Positions 47,054 to 59,800 of a stretch of DNA of 64,000 bases are shown piece after piece. Source of the DNA: Adiantum capillus-veneris (Eukaryota > Streptophyta > Polypodiopsida > Polypodiales > Pteridaceae); contig CM043948.1 of the NCBI GenBank assembly GCA_014529385.2, positions 75,814,791-75,878,790 of the forward strand, written 5' to 3'. The first letter of the stretch is position 1. Each line of letters opens with the position of its first letter. The translations under genes were made by a program, and so were the position numbers. The notes beneath the pieces are model-generated. The model did no database searches. It saw nothing but the letters and a program-made list of their open reading frames with translations, and was not told the origin of the DNA.

Positions 47054-48108
47054 GATTTTGTAGGACCAATACAGCCACCTGCTTATAGAACCCAAGCTCA
47101 ATATATCATTGTAGCTACGGACTATTTCACCAAGTGGGCCGAGGCTAAAGAAACTCAAAAGAATGATGCTAGAACCACTTCTATATTCTTATATGAGTAT
47201 GTATTCACCGAGATATGGATTGCCAGTAGAGACTGTGAGTGATCGGGGAACTCATTTCCTCAATGAGGTAATAGAGTGTTTGCTTAATGAGTTTATGGTC
47301 ATTCATAAAAAATCAGCTCCCTATCACCCACAAACAAACGCAAAAGTTGAGCATACGAATATAACTCTTAGCTCAATGCTGACTAAAGTGGTTAGTTAAA
47401 GAAGGAAAAACTGGGAAATGAATCTCCATGCTGCTTTATGGGCTTACCAAGTTTCATTTAAAACAGCTCTAAATGCTACACCCTTTAACCTTGTTTATGG
47501 TCTTGGTGCCATACTGCCAATAGAATTTCTATTGCCGACATTGAGGGTAGCACATAATCTTGAGTGGACTGGACATGAATTGTCAAAAAGACTCAAATTT
47601 GGAAAATCTAGATGAGCAAAGGCTAACTGCTATAGCTCATATCTATGCACAGAAGCGAAAACAAAAACAGTTTTTTGATTCTCACTTAATCACAAAGATC
47701 TTCAAGAAAGGGGACTTACTTCTAGTCTACTCCCTTAAGCAACACATTCCCAAGTTTAAGAAAAAGGGAAACGGACCATTTATCATTGAAGATGTATCTC
47801 CAAGTGGAGAAATAAAATTGTCCACCCTAGATGGTGAACCAATGGCTAATTGGATTAGTGGATGTCGTTTGAAGAAATACAATTTGCCACTAACCAATGA
47901 ATTGCTAGAGAGAATTCATGCAACCAAACAAAGGAAGATCAAACGACAGCAGGTTATTGATGAAGCCCAAGAGGAAGCTAGGCTTCGGGTACTCAAGCGG
48001 AAAGCTGCTCGTAAGAATCAACAGATACCGATTCCTATCAACACTTTGGAAATAGACGACAATGGGAATTACCTAAAGACACAATTTCAACAGATGATGA
48101 TTGGTTAG
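47054..48108 (+). pseudogene. gypsy integrase catalytic core and C-terminus
   Basis: It opens mid-domain with DFVGPIQPP and YIIVATDYFTKWAEA, then VSDRGTHF, YHPQTNAKVEHTN, and an LHAALWAYQVSFKTA block, followed by a GPY/F-like module (FKKKGNGPFIIEDVSPSGEIKL) and a basic tail to 48108. Frameshifts lie near 47160 and 47590, and there is a stop at 47396. The catalytic D and E of the second half are visible (SDRG; E of KVEHTN). It may belong to gypsy C (RT-RNase H at 33220-33876), separated by the inversion; this is inference. Confidence 0.8.
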
Positions 48109-48113
48109 ATGGA

Positions 48114-48581
48114 ATGGACCTGTGCATCAAAGTACAGCTCAACAATCATAGCACCAATGCTTTGGTTGACACAAGAGCTAGCGTAAATGCAGTCAGCTAT
48201 TCCACATACAAGAAGGCAACAAGTCAAGCATTGACGATAGGAATAGCGAAAATCAAAGGATGCAACAAGAACCCAACTCCAATATTGGGAGTAGTCAACT
48301 TGAACATGATAGTACATGGATGTTCATGTCCTCATCAGTTTGTATGCTTACCTGATGAATCCATGAATGAGACGATGATTCTTGAAATTCCCTGGATGCA
48401 TACATACAAAGCAGTACCAGATTGGGATATGGATCAACTAAAGCCATCACCTAAAGGAGGGAAACTCATTGTTCCAATTTCACCCAGAAAGGAGGAATGG
48501 AAAAGAAGCAATCAACAGACCAATCCACAAAGTCAATCTTCTCCATCCCCTCGACAATTAAATGCTACATATAGCATGTAA
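48114..48581 (+). pseudogene. retropepsin-like domain after integrase
   Basis: The frame opens before 48114 (DDDWLDGMDLCIKVQ) and overlaps the integrase frame in +1, suggesting one lost or gained base between fused domains. ALVDTRASVNAVSYSTYKK looks like a retropepsin active site with Gly changed to Arg. GVVNLNMIVHGCSC and ETMILEIPWMHTYKAVPDWD fit later retropepsin strands (usual ILG-PW). After the stop the reading continues with two IWVPK motifs (about 48594 and 48640). A protease downstream of integrase is not the usual gypsy order. Confidence 0.6.
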
Positions 48582-49725
48582 GGAGTCAGGAAAATTTGGG
48601 TACCAAAAGCACAGCTTAAGGATAAACCGATTCAGATTTGGGTGCCTAAAACTTCATCGACAAAACAAAAGAAGGTTCCAAGGGTTCGAACACAGAGACG
48701 AGCGTTTTCGAGCAAGGAACCTAACATGGAAATGGTGAGGCAAGCTTTTCCATGCATGGGAACCCCCCATATATTTTTGCCCTTTTACCAAAATATTTCC
48801 TATTATATAAGTTACTTTTGATTTTTTCTTCCTTTTTCACAAACGTTTTAGCCTTTATTAAATAAATAAGACTTATGCTAATCAATCACGATGTAGCATA
48901 AATAAGTAAGCTTTCTTTGTTGATCTCTCTTTTGACCTTAAATATTAAATATATATATTCTAAATTACATTATATATTTTAGTATTTTCTAATATATTTT
49001 TCATGTATGTATATTATTCCACCCTACCAAATATTTTATTCACTAGTTTTTATTTTCAAACCTCAACCCCACTTTCAAATTTCAATAATACCTCCATCTA
49101 GATGATTGCCAATCTTTTCAAAACTCTAGGTCATGTTTTCATACACATGAAGGAGCTTACACTTGAAGGCAAGAGAGAAGTCCACTCAAAGGGGACCACC
49201 AAAAGACCTTTGCAGCCACAAATAATACATTATTTGGCTGAATTTTTTAAGTAAAGAAGAACCCCAAATCTGAAGAAGCGTTCAACATGAAAGATGTAGC
49301 TCGTGATCTCAACTTTTAGCTCAATGTTTTTCAAAATTTTTGGAGTTATGAACAGGGAGATATGATTTTTGTAGTGGACCCCAGTTTTCTCGTGTAATGG
49401 TGACACAGGCCATCCCCAATTTTCTTCCCTTTAGAATGGCTATGGTTCTACAAGTCTTCAAACATGATTACAAGAGACAAGGCTCTTTTAATGAGGCATT
49501 GGCAAGTTTAGAGTGATTCTATCACCATTTTTGGAGGATCCATCCTCATCAACAACTATCCACCTTTGACAATCTCTCTTGTAAATTTCTTACCTCTCTC
49601 TTCTCTCCCTAATAAGCTTAAGTCTAGCCAAAGCTAGACTATTGTAAATATCTCCTATCCTCTACATCCTACCCACATTCTCTCATCTTCTCTCTCTATT
49701 GACTCTTGTATTTTAAATAATGAGG
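48582..49725 (+). other. LTR-like AT-rich sequence, no coding
   Basis: It follows the integrase/retropepsin region. 49200-49400 is related to 10330-10530 near gypsy A, so it is likely an LTR of a related element. I could not set exact ends. Confidence 0.4.
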
Positions 49726-49882
49726 AGACAAGATGGGAGCCACAGTCACATGCACCCCATTTTCCTAGTCACCAAAGTGGGACACTCACCTCAAATAGAA
49801 ATATTGCTAAATCCTCCCCTCCTTCACTATATAAGGAGGCCATGAGAGCTCAAAAACACACACACACACCACACACACACAG

Positions 49883-49947
<65 letters not shown>

Positions 49948-50737
49948 TCCATACACACTCTTGTGCTACATGCTTGTAGCATGAACCCTAATCACATAAT
50001 CACAACACCATCATCATCACCATCACCATGCACAAAAGATGAGCACCACACCTCCACACCACTTGTAATTAAGGGTTGAAGGCACAATTTCAAGAAGAAG
50101 ATGGGTGGACACACTCATGATATTCCTCGCCATCAACTCTCATCTCTCCATTATGCCTCCTACGATCTTGTTCCCTTCTCATTTTCCTGCCATACGCTAC
50201 CTATTGTATTCATCTTTTACAAGAAATCAACACACTCCATCTTGGTGCCATAATTTGTGTCGCTTTGGATACATCTCATTGTGAGTATGGTATATGCTTG
50301 TTCCTTGCCTTTTTTTTCTACTTATGTTAAGGTGTGCGGATTCGCTACCATACACACACACACTCTCTCTCCCTCTCATATTCCTATCATCTTGCTACTT
50401 CCATCTTGAGGTGTGCGGATTCGCCACCTTTTGTATGAGAAGTGAGCATACTTGCATGTATCCCTGACCTCATTATCTTCCTTACTACATGCACGAGTAG
50501 CGATCCCATTCTAACTCACTCACCCCTCCTCTCAACTTATTCTCTGACCACCCCATTCCACATTTGGGTGTGGATCTTGAAATTGTTTTCCATGGCATGT
50601 TTCATTGTGTATATGTATGCGTCCTAGCCGCATATCTTGCTAGGTGGTGCCCCTATTGCGTATTCCCCATGATGAGGCCATTGTGCATAGTCTTGATGTA
50701 GAGGCCACCGGGTCTATTTTTTCACTTCCGCCTCTCA
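49726..50737 (+). repeat. LTR related to the solo LTR at 27652-29231
   Basis: It shares with that LTR the CCACAGTCACATG block, TATA box (TATATAAG 49828-49835), CA tracts, repeated GTGTGCGGATTCGC, and GCGTCCTAGCCGC then AGGTGGTGCCC near the end (CCTCTCA, 50737). Its first roughly 750 bp are missing. A long CA tract covers about 49857-49944. Confidence 0.7.
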
Positions 50738-52610
50738 ATGGTTTGGAAGCAGGAGCACTTATCTTCTCCACAACCCACGAAACCAATCAAGCAATGGCGA
50801 GTTAAGTCTCAACAGACTCCACCACACCATGCAACACCACGCCGACCAATTTTCCAATAGCGAGAAAAAGCTCGACAACAGTCAAAAGTACTAACAACAG
50901 CTCAAGCAATCAATGTGCTAAAGAATCCTGATGGTACAATCAAACAGAGAGCACACAAGCTCTAAGATTTGCTCTTTGGTAGACATCAACAGCATTTCTC
51001 GACATCGGAAACCCTTGAGTTAATTACTCAAGACCTAGCTCTTACACAACATATTGGTTTACATTGCATTAATATTCATATTATGGTAGAGCCAATCACG
51101 GCTATGTATAGACACAATTCTTCAACCCATGCACACAATTGTCCCGAAGTACACCATCTAGGAGGGGTGGAAGGGCACTAGTACTAAGTACTAAGTACTA
51201 AGTAATTAATTATGGGCAATTTTGAAGAGGGAGGAAAAAGTTTGATGTTAACGTGTGATTTTTTTGCAAAATTACCTAATAATGCCCTTATAATTCATCA
51301 CCAAGGGAAAATTCATTGATAATATCTTCCCGATGAGTGTAAATAGTGTATATACTATCAGAAAATCATTAAAATAGTCCTTTTTTTTAGTATTCTTCGT
51401 CATTTTTGTTGATAATGAGACTTAAAAAGAGAGAAATACAATAAAAAACAATAAAACTCTGTTTTTCAAGGGATTTTCTTAATTATTGGATTTTTACTTT
51501 GCTTTTTTAGAGGATCTTTCTATTTTCTTTGTTTTTTTCAAATAAACAGGTCAAAAATTAATAATAAATAGCAAGGAAGATCAGATGGAAAAATAGAAGA
51601 CATGATGGTGACCAGAAAGACAAGCTAAACAAGCACAAAAATTTCCAATAAAATCAGAAGATGGAAGCGGGAGGCGTAATTTGGCGGCCAGGCCTACTTT
51701 TGCAAAATTCTTGCAGAATGAGCTACATGAATCCCATCAGGGAAATTGAGTCTAACATAGATTTTACGGCCTTGTAGGACTAACGGGGGAATCTGGGGAT
51801 AATTGGTTCGGGAAGTCCGGGTATAGATATCCAAGGTAGGTTAAAACCACCTCATTCCACTTGGAGCCTTTGTAGAGAGAGATTTCAGCCTCTATCGCAC
51901 GACTTTTTCGGAGCCCACAGTTGACCATTTTCAGTGCCGTCTCAGACGAGACATGAGGGGTAAGTTCTTTACTCGACAATTATCCATTTTGTACAGCCGG
52001 TAGCTAGTCTAAAGCCCTAGAAAAAACCCTAGAAACCGAGCACTGCACAAAGGCCTACGACCTAAAACTGACCATAGCGGCCTGCCAGCTTGACCGAATC
52101 CGATGGGATTTGAACCATAGCATCCCCATAATAGAACCTTTCTATACCATCAGATGACCATTCGACTGGGATCAAAGGGGTCCCCAGTAGAAAAGTTAGG
52201 TTTTTGGCAAATGCCAGAATTTTGACCTGACTCCACAATGGCTTGCTTATGAGGTCTATATGCAATGTATGTGATTGGTTTGGTGAAATCCATCAAGCAA
52301 AGCCCTCAAAAAGCAAAAAATGGCTCGAAGATTACAAAGCGTCAAATTCGACATACGGGGTCAAACTGACTCCAAATGAGCCAGAATTGGATAGATTGCT
52401 TCACGACTATGTTGCGGACATGTCCAAAGCCTCAAAGTTGACCGATCAACCCAAGAGACAAAGTAGTCACAAAAAACGGGGATTTCAAAGACGATAGAGC
52501 ACAAAGTGATGCCGGCATGACTAAACTTGACCAAATTCAATTTAGGACTTGTATTAGGTGTATGAAATACGTCTAGGTCAAAACTTGTAGGTTTTGCAAA
52601 GCTTTTGTCA
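50738..52610. other. no recognisable gene; fragmentary repeats
   Basis: No conserved protein on either strand. There is a three-unit 7-bp repeat (TACTAAG) at 51182-51204. 51750-52500 has short open frames of no recognisable family. Confidence 0.4.
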
Positions 52611-53225
52611 CTGTTGTAAATAATCTTGATTATTTACAACAGTAAATAATCGTGATTATTTACTTTTGCATCAGTTTTGCTTACCTCACCTATCATGTGT
52701 ACACACCTATTACATGCCAAAAATCAAGTATGAGCCAAAATGACCACCCATAACTTGTAAAATTGCCAAAAAATGCAAAGAAGTCTTTGCAAGCCAAAAT
52801 TTGGGTTATGGACCAGAATTCTCGATCCAAATCACTTCATATCTCATACCCAAGGTACATACAATGCCTAGAACCAAATTGTACCAAAAAATGTCAATTT
52901 TGAAAGAAAAGTTAATAATCGTGATTATTTAATTTTTGGTCAAAATTGGGAAATTTGGGTATTTTGTCATCATACATCGAAAGTACATTATATGATAAGC
53001 CCACTAGCCAATTTTGAATCAATTTGGAGCTCAAAATCTCAAATTTCCTTTATATCTACTGTTTTAGAGACCTAAACCCAAAATCTGGTACCATTTTCAC
53101 CTTGTGCATTCAAATGAGCCCATATTTCTCTCAGAGCATGTATTTGGTATATACTTTAAGCCTATAAATCCAAGTATGCAAAAAGTCGAAAACTTTCCTC
53201 AGCTATAAATAATCGTGATTATTTA
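52611..53225. repeat. four copies of a palindrome with core AATAATC-NT-GATTATT
   Basis: 52611-52642 is a perfect inverted repeat with 15-base arms (CTGTTGTAAATAATC) and a 2-base centre (TT). 52641-52664 has 11-base arms with centre GT. 52914-52929 has 7-base arms. 53206-53225 has 9-base arms. Three of the four share centre GT. They lie 190-800 bp upstream of the ORF that starts at 53414. They could be transcription factor sites, a cruciform or hairpin, or remnants of a repeated unit. Confidence 0.85.
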
Positions 53226-53413
53226 CTTTGGTTGCAAATTTTTGTTTTGACCATACAGTTTTGTTCCTTGCATGTTTTTATGCAACTTTGCTTGTTAAAA
53301 CATTGATTTGAAGCAAATTGGACCAAATTGTTAGCATTTCAGTTTAAAAGGACATTTCAGAGAAAATTCCGATTAATCTACTAACTTTGCACTCTCTTCA
53401 CTGAACAGGAGCA

Positions 53414-54488
53414 ATGCAAGTAGCTGAGAGGGCCAATAAGAAGCTAAACCAAAAAGAGAAACTACAAGAACTACCCGCATATGAACTAGACCCCGAGTCA
53501 AGTCAAAGCAGCAAAGGCATCCTACCTTTCCAGAGAACAGTTAGAAGAGCACCACACTATGGTCTTCACTGGCAGGTTTAAGAGTGAAGAGGGGCATCAG
53601 GTGGAGTTGCAACTCCTGCCCAAAGAAGTCTATGATGTAGCTGCCAAGCCAGAGACAAAAGAGGCTAACCGCACATTGGGGCTCAGGAATTTCTACGAAC
53701 AAGAGCCTTGCGGAGTGGACTTTTCGAAAGCTTACGAGCTTCTATCCACCACCAAAGAAGATGGAACCGCACATATATCTGACACCCAAGGGAACAAGGT
53801 CGAAGTAGTGATCACAAAAGAGATAGTGGCAGAGGCACTCAGACTGCCCACCACTGAAGGAATGACCATGCGGGCAAGAGACAAGAAAACCGCAGGCACA
53901 TTTACCAAAGAGATAGCCGCAGCTACATTCGTCGATCTTATCCACAAACAGGTGGAAGAGCCAGCCCGTTTGTACCACCAACACTTCCATTTTCTGGAAA
54001 AAAGACCACCAAGGTACACTACACCAAATCATGTCGTGGCCACAACATTCACTCAGGTTCTCAAGTCGATGACAAGGCAACCAGTGGACCACGCGCAATA
54101 TGTCTTGACAACCTTGAAAGGCACCAAGAAGGAAGGAAAAATCACGTACTTGGGTGCACTAGAGGTCTTGACTAGAATAGCATATCATGCCATCGGCATG
54201 GCCGACAACCTACCGCCTATCCTTAATCAGAATACATGGATATTGGAAGCACAACCCTCTCCACGAGCTACAAGGTCAGGTAGAAGATCACATAAATCTG
54301 ATGATGAGTCAGCTGCTGACAGCTTGTCGGAACGGCACAATAGCGAGAGCTCTGACAACGAAGAAAAGAGAGCATCGAGAGAAGAGATGAAAAAAAAACT
54401 TGTGGCCGCACACCAAGAAGAGACAGCTCATAAACAAGCGCACTTTGAAAGAGAAAAACAAGCGTACCAGCACAATAGGCAAGCATAA
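53414..54488 (+). CDS. unrecognised ORF, retroelement-associated (possibly frameshifted start)
   Basis: The main frame 53559-54488 encodes 309 residues. An upstream frame from ATG 53414 (MQVAERANKKLNQKEKL) runs into it shifted by one base, so the true start may be 53414 with one indel. The N-terminal half has mixed alpha/beta-like sequence (KAYELLSTTKEDGT; EVVITKEIVAEALRLP; LYHQHFHF). The C-terminal 70 residues are highly charged (Ser/Glu/Lys) and helical. The EVVITKEIVAEALRLP block resembles a block in the minus-strand ORF near 9300. No pol domain or LTR could be tied to it. Function unknown. Confidence 0.55.
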
Positions 54489-55300
54489 GGAAAGGACCCA
54501 GAAAAATGGGTACCTGTCGGACTTAAAGGCCCTCGAACAAAGCATCATACAAGAAAAGAGGCGGATGATCCAACGGAATTTTAGAAAGAATGTACCAAGA
54601 GGCTGAAGCTCTAAAGCTGAAGGAAGCAGAAGAAGCTTCAAAGAAAGCCAAGGAAGCGGAAGACCAAAGGCAAGCTGAGGAAACAGCTAGCCAAGAGCAA
54701 AGTCATGGATCTCCCCGACCCATCTCACTGCATACAGAATAACAAGACCATCCCATGACTAGTCCACCACCATCACTTGCAGGCAAAGACACCAATAAAG
54801 AAGTAGAGCCTAAGAAAGATAGATTTTGAGACCACTCAACAAACAAAATTTGCACAAGAAGCTGACTACCCCGACGAACAAAAAGAAAACGAAGCCGAAC
54901 CGGAACAGGAGAAGGCATCAGAAGATACTCAAAAGCCAGAAGAGGAAAAGACAAGTAGATCTAAAAAAGAGACTGATAAGGAAGTAGATGCAGAAAAAGT
55001 GCCTACCACTGCACATGAGACGGAACCCGAGCCAAAAAAGGAAGAAAGGCCGGCACCTGAAGAGATAGCAAGGGTTGAGACAACACCCTCTACTTCTACT
55101 CAGCCAGAAACTGCTGAGGCATCAAAGCCTCAGGATGGCCAAGAAGAAGACCGACCATCTACCTCCACACAAGAACCACCAGCAGTTACGAGCAGCAAGA
55201 AGCAATACATGGGACTACAAGCACATCTCAACTGGCATGACAGGAGGAGTGGCAGTCAAACGACGAGGTAATAGTCCAAGTAAATGAATATGCACATCAG
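54489..55300 (+). pseudogene. Lys/Glu/Pro/Thr-rich continuation of the unrecognised ORF
   Basis: Open stretches in several frames (A-E-E/K-rich coiled-coil-like at 54600-54700, then E-P-E-K-E-E and P-S-T-S-T-Q repeats to 55271) look like a disordered C-terminal tail broken by frameshifts. It ends before the gypsy pol scrap at 55376. Confidence 0.45.
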
Positions 55301-55375
55301 ATGTAGGAAATGATGGAGAGACTCTATTCAACAGCTTTGAACCACAGGATAAAGGCCAAGGAACTTGAAATGGTG

Positions 55376-55947
55376 ATCGATGTTGATGGGCTTTGATAGT
55401 CTTTTTGGCAGGTATGAAATGTGCTTGTTTGCTAAACCTGTCTACTATCGTCCATATTCCTGTATTCCCATGGAAAGACTTGGAAAATCCAAAGATAAAA
55501 TCCATGGATATGCTCTCCCATGGCGAATTAGGGATTGGCAAAGGTTGAAGCAATCCAAGTTGCTTCCCTCTATCAAACTTTGTCTTTTGGAATACCACAC
55601 ATTCTGAAACATATTCTTACATGTTTGATTCCATGGCAGGTCAATAGAAATATGTCTCTATCCCTTTTAGGATAGACTAAATCCCTCTATGCCCCGCATA
55701 AGGAGGAGCATGAGATTCATACACTACTTTCTCACGGAGTGAGTTAGTAACGCATAGTCTATTGCCATAGAGAAGATAACCATCTTGTAGGGTAAACGGT
55801 TCTTCCTTCTTTCCTAGTGCAATGTCTAAAGTCACATCTCTAAAATTGGGATCGATAGCATACTTATCTATCATAGAAGATAGATCATTCTGAGTTGCTA
55901 TGGATACCGCATTCACTCTCGGTCCTCTTGAGAGTGCATCAGCTACA
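55376..55947 (-). pseudogene. gypsy pol scrap: RNase H end, integrase zinc finger and start of catalytic core
   Basis: Minus-strand VADALSRGPRVNAV, then an LQDGYLLYGNRLCV block and HAPPYAGHRGI, then after a frame change WESISMDFIFGFSKS and IVDRFSKQAHFIPAKKTIKAH. Both ends are cut: at 55947 by the truncated E3 LTR and at 55376 by unrelated sequence. The style (ADALSR, DFI-GFSKS) fits a chromovirus-like gypsy element, different from E2 and E3. Confidence 0.8.
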
Positions 55948-56781
55948 ATACAATCACAAACTGGAGCAGAAGCTTCGCTCATAGGAGAAACTTACACAGC
56001 CAAAACAACAGAAAAATAGTGAGAAACTTGGCAAAATGGACAGCACCATTGTGTGCGGAACGGCCCAAAACCCTAGTCTACCATGTCAAAGTGCTCAAAT
56101 CCGACCTCGGATGAGTAGTTTACGGCCAAAACAGGCTCCAAAACCCCCAAAAACACAGTTGCGGCTGTTCCTCATCTTCTCTCCCCATTTTTTCTGGTCT
56201 TCTCTCAGTTTTTCAGTTCCCACACTTAGCTTTATTACTTGGGCACCCTTGCCCTTTTAGTTGACCTCAAACGGACCCCGAACAGGCCAAAAACTGACCT
56301 CGTAGTGCATAGTTGTCACCCTTTTGCATCATCCGCACACCTGGCACTCAACTTTTCCCAATAAGGCATCCCGCCACCACATGAAGTGGACCCAAAAGAT
56401 GATCCTCATGATGACCTTTCTTCATAATTATCACAAGAAAACACCCACGTTGTGTCCGTACTTATCCACGTGCAAGTATTGACCCCATTCGCCCTCCTGA
56501 CGCCACTAGATGCCATCTGACGCATCTGCTTACCTCATGTCGTCGGCTCGCGGATAGCTTCCTCAAGAAGTTTTACGCACTACCAACTCCTCATTATTAT
56601 AGAAAAAACACACTAGTACTGGTAATAGTAAAAATCGATGCACTATGTACATGGTGTCCTACCTGTACACACGTGGGCCCCACATAACAACCTGGCTCTG
56701 GAAAATGGGCATTCTTTATTTGATGCACCATGCATGTGTATGTATATATGCACAATATCTTGCTCCAAAAAACTCTTGACA
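55948..56781 (-). repeat. E3 3' LTR, truncated
   Basis: Matches 63687 onward (ATACAATCACAAACTGG). It lacks about the first 320 bp of plus-strand LTR seen at 63366-63686; the cut joins a foreign pol scrap at 55947. The plus-strand end is CTTGACA, next to the PPT. Confidence 0.88.
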
Positions 56782-56799
56782 TAATTTGCCCATCCCCTA
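56782..56799 (-). other. E3 polypurine tract
   Basis: On the minus strand TAGGGGATGGGCAAATTA leads into TGTCAAGAG, the LTR start. Confidence 0.6.
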
Positions 56800-56809
56800 G
56801 ACTGCTAGA

Positions 56810-59800
56810 TCATTCATGATCAGCAGCAGCAAAAAGCGATATGAGACTCGCAGCGTCACAAGTCTGCTCATCCTTCACCAACACTGCTTGATCCATAGAC
56901 AGCTCATCTTGCTCCACCATCATTAACCTGGCATGATATAATTTAAGACGTAATCCATTTACCCTTGACTTATGAAGAATCCCATACAGGTTAGCCAACT
57001 GATAAGTACCATTTGGAAAACACTCCACTACCTTGAAAGGACCTTCCCACTTAATTTGAAACTTCTTTTGGAAGGTGTTGTCCAGCTTACTATTGTAGCG
57101 CAAAATCAAGTCATGTTTCTTGATACCCTTACCTTTAACCTTTTCATTTATCTTTGCCAAAGCCCTATCCTGCATCTGCCCATAATGTTCTAATGCGCTC
57201 ATCCTATCCAGTTGAACCTCTTGTAACTGCAAGAGTCTCTCTTTGAATGCATCACTAGGTGGCTCAAGAAACTTCTCTAACATCTTGATTGCAGGCAACT
57301 CTACTTCCACAGGCAATAGTGATTCCTTTCCATACACCAAATGAAATGGAGTAAACCCTGTACCTGTCTTCATCGAAGTACGGTAAGCCCATAATGCACT
57401 AGGCAATTCCAGGTCCCAATTCTTTCCTTGGTGCTCTGTTACTTTTGAAAGAATTTGTACCAACTCACCATTGAATCTTTCATTTAAGCCATTACACTGC
57501 GGATAGTAAGGAGTGGTATGCTAGTGCCTAATCTTCATCTTCGTGCATAATAAGTCTAGCAGTTTAGCTCTAAATCCCGGTCCCTTTTCCGAAAGTAGCT
57601 CTAGTGGCACCCCAAACTTGCAACATATTTTATCATACACAAATTTTTCCACATCCTTTGCAGTGATTTGTTTTACTGCTATAGCCTCTGCCCATCTAGA
57701 GAGATAGTCCACTGCAATCAAAATATAGCTTTTGCCCCTGCTTGTGATAGGTAACGGGCCTATTGCACCAATCCCCCACTTTTCAAACACATCAAACGCC
57801 ATAATGGTTTTTTGTAGCTCTGGCTTTAACACTCGCTTTCCAAATGCTTGACACCTATTGCAAGACCTACACCAATCATGAACATCCTTGTGAAAACTAG
57901 GCCATACATACCCCTCTTGCAAGATCTTATGCAAGGTGATTTTTAGAGCAAAATGGCCGCCACATGCGCCTTCATGATTCTCTTCCAACACTCTATAAAT
58001 CTCCTCCCGCCAAGGTACACGTCTCAACACGAGATCAGCCCCTTTCATGTACAAGACATCACCAATCAATTTGTACCTGTATGCTCTACGCACAAAACCA
58101 TACTTCTTAGACTTCTGAATCTCCTTTGGAATGATTCCTGTTAGCAAAAACTCCTCTTCTTGAGTCAAACTTTCTCGGCCATGATAAAGGGGTAAATTGG
58201 TCCTCAACACAAATAGCTCCCCAATCATGCTTTGAGCTGCTTCATGTGCCTCTCCATTTAGAGCACATTCAATGTGTCTGATGCTCCATGCCTCAAACTT
58301 TTTTAACAGGCCTTTAATTCTGAAGCACATTTCCTTCAATGAGGTGTTCTTGCTCTTCCACACACCCAACACTTGCTTCACAACTAGCAAGGCATCATCT
58401 TTTATGCTCAACCTTATAAGCCCATGCTTCAAAAAAATGTGTAATCCGGCTTCCAAAGTAGCATATTCAGCCTCATTGTTACTATGCGCATCCAATTTGA
58501 ACCTTCTCTTGCACACTAGCTTCCCCTCTGGATCATAAAGTGCTATACCCCCTAAAGCCGCATCATGGCTCTTCCTGTATGAGCCATCAAAGAACAGCAC
58601 ATGTGCATTGCTGATCTGTGGCACTTCTTCAACTACCTTTCTCACCACCTCCTCCTTAACAAGGAGGGGATTCTCCTTGTAGGTCAACAAACCGGCTAGG
58701 GTAGCCCTTGTACTGTCTTCCACTAGAAAAGAGAACTCAAACTCTTGCAACTCAATTACCCATTTCTTGACCACATTTGACATGTTAGTGCCATTAATTA
58801 ATTGTGGCAAAAAAGCATAGCTTGTCAAGAAAACAAAAGGTCGTGGTAGCAAGTAATGATGAAATCGTCGACAAGAAAATATTACACTGGCCATCACTAG
58901 CTCTACTTTCGAAAATTTTCTTTCTTCTACAAGCTTCACTTGTCTTGCACAATACACTGGCCTCATATAATGAGTGCCCTTCCCCTTTTGCAATAGCATA
59001 GCATCATCCCCTACTGATGGATTTACATAAAACACTTTCTCCCAATCAGGAGCCTGCATGGCTGACAACCCCCCTAACACCTCTTTCACCTTTTGAAACA
59101 CTTCTTCACACTTGTCATCCCATTGCAATGGATCATGCTTTGCCACTTGTTGTAATGGAGAAAGGAGTTGTGAAGACAATGGAATAAACCGTGCCATGTA
59201 CTTGACTTTGTGTTTAAAGGTTGCCCATTGCTTCGTACTCGTAGGTGATGGAAGAAGAATAATAGACTTAACCTTGTCTGGATCAGCCTCAATGCCATTT
59301 TCTGACACCATATGGCCCAATAATTTCACCCTTGGCTGTGCTAAATGACATTTCTTTGGATTTAGTTGTCCTCCACATTCATCATATCGAGCCAATACCA
59401 TCTGCAACTTCTCGTGGTGCTCAACCCTACTGCTGTAGACACAGAAGTCATCCATAAAAGCTTTAACACAACTACCAATGAATGGTTCCAACACCCAATT
59501 TGCTCTCTCTTGATAGAAAGATGGTCCATTTGACAACCCAAATGGCAATATCGTGTAGCAATAGCAGCCCCATGGCGTAATAAAATTTGTCTTTGTTCGG
59601 TCTTTAAGAGAAATCTTCAATTGAAAATAGCCTGAAAAACCATCACACACAATGTACCTCTCATAACCTGCCACCACTGAATCCAAGATCTGATCAATGA
59701 ATGGAAGAGGATATGGGTTCTTCTTAGTGGCTACATTTAAGGGTTTAAAATCTACACAAATCCTCCACTTCCCATCCTTCTTTGGACTGACTACTACTGG

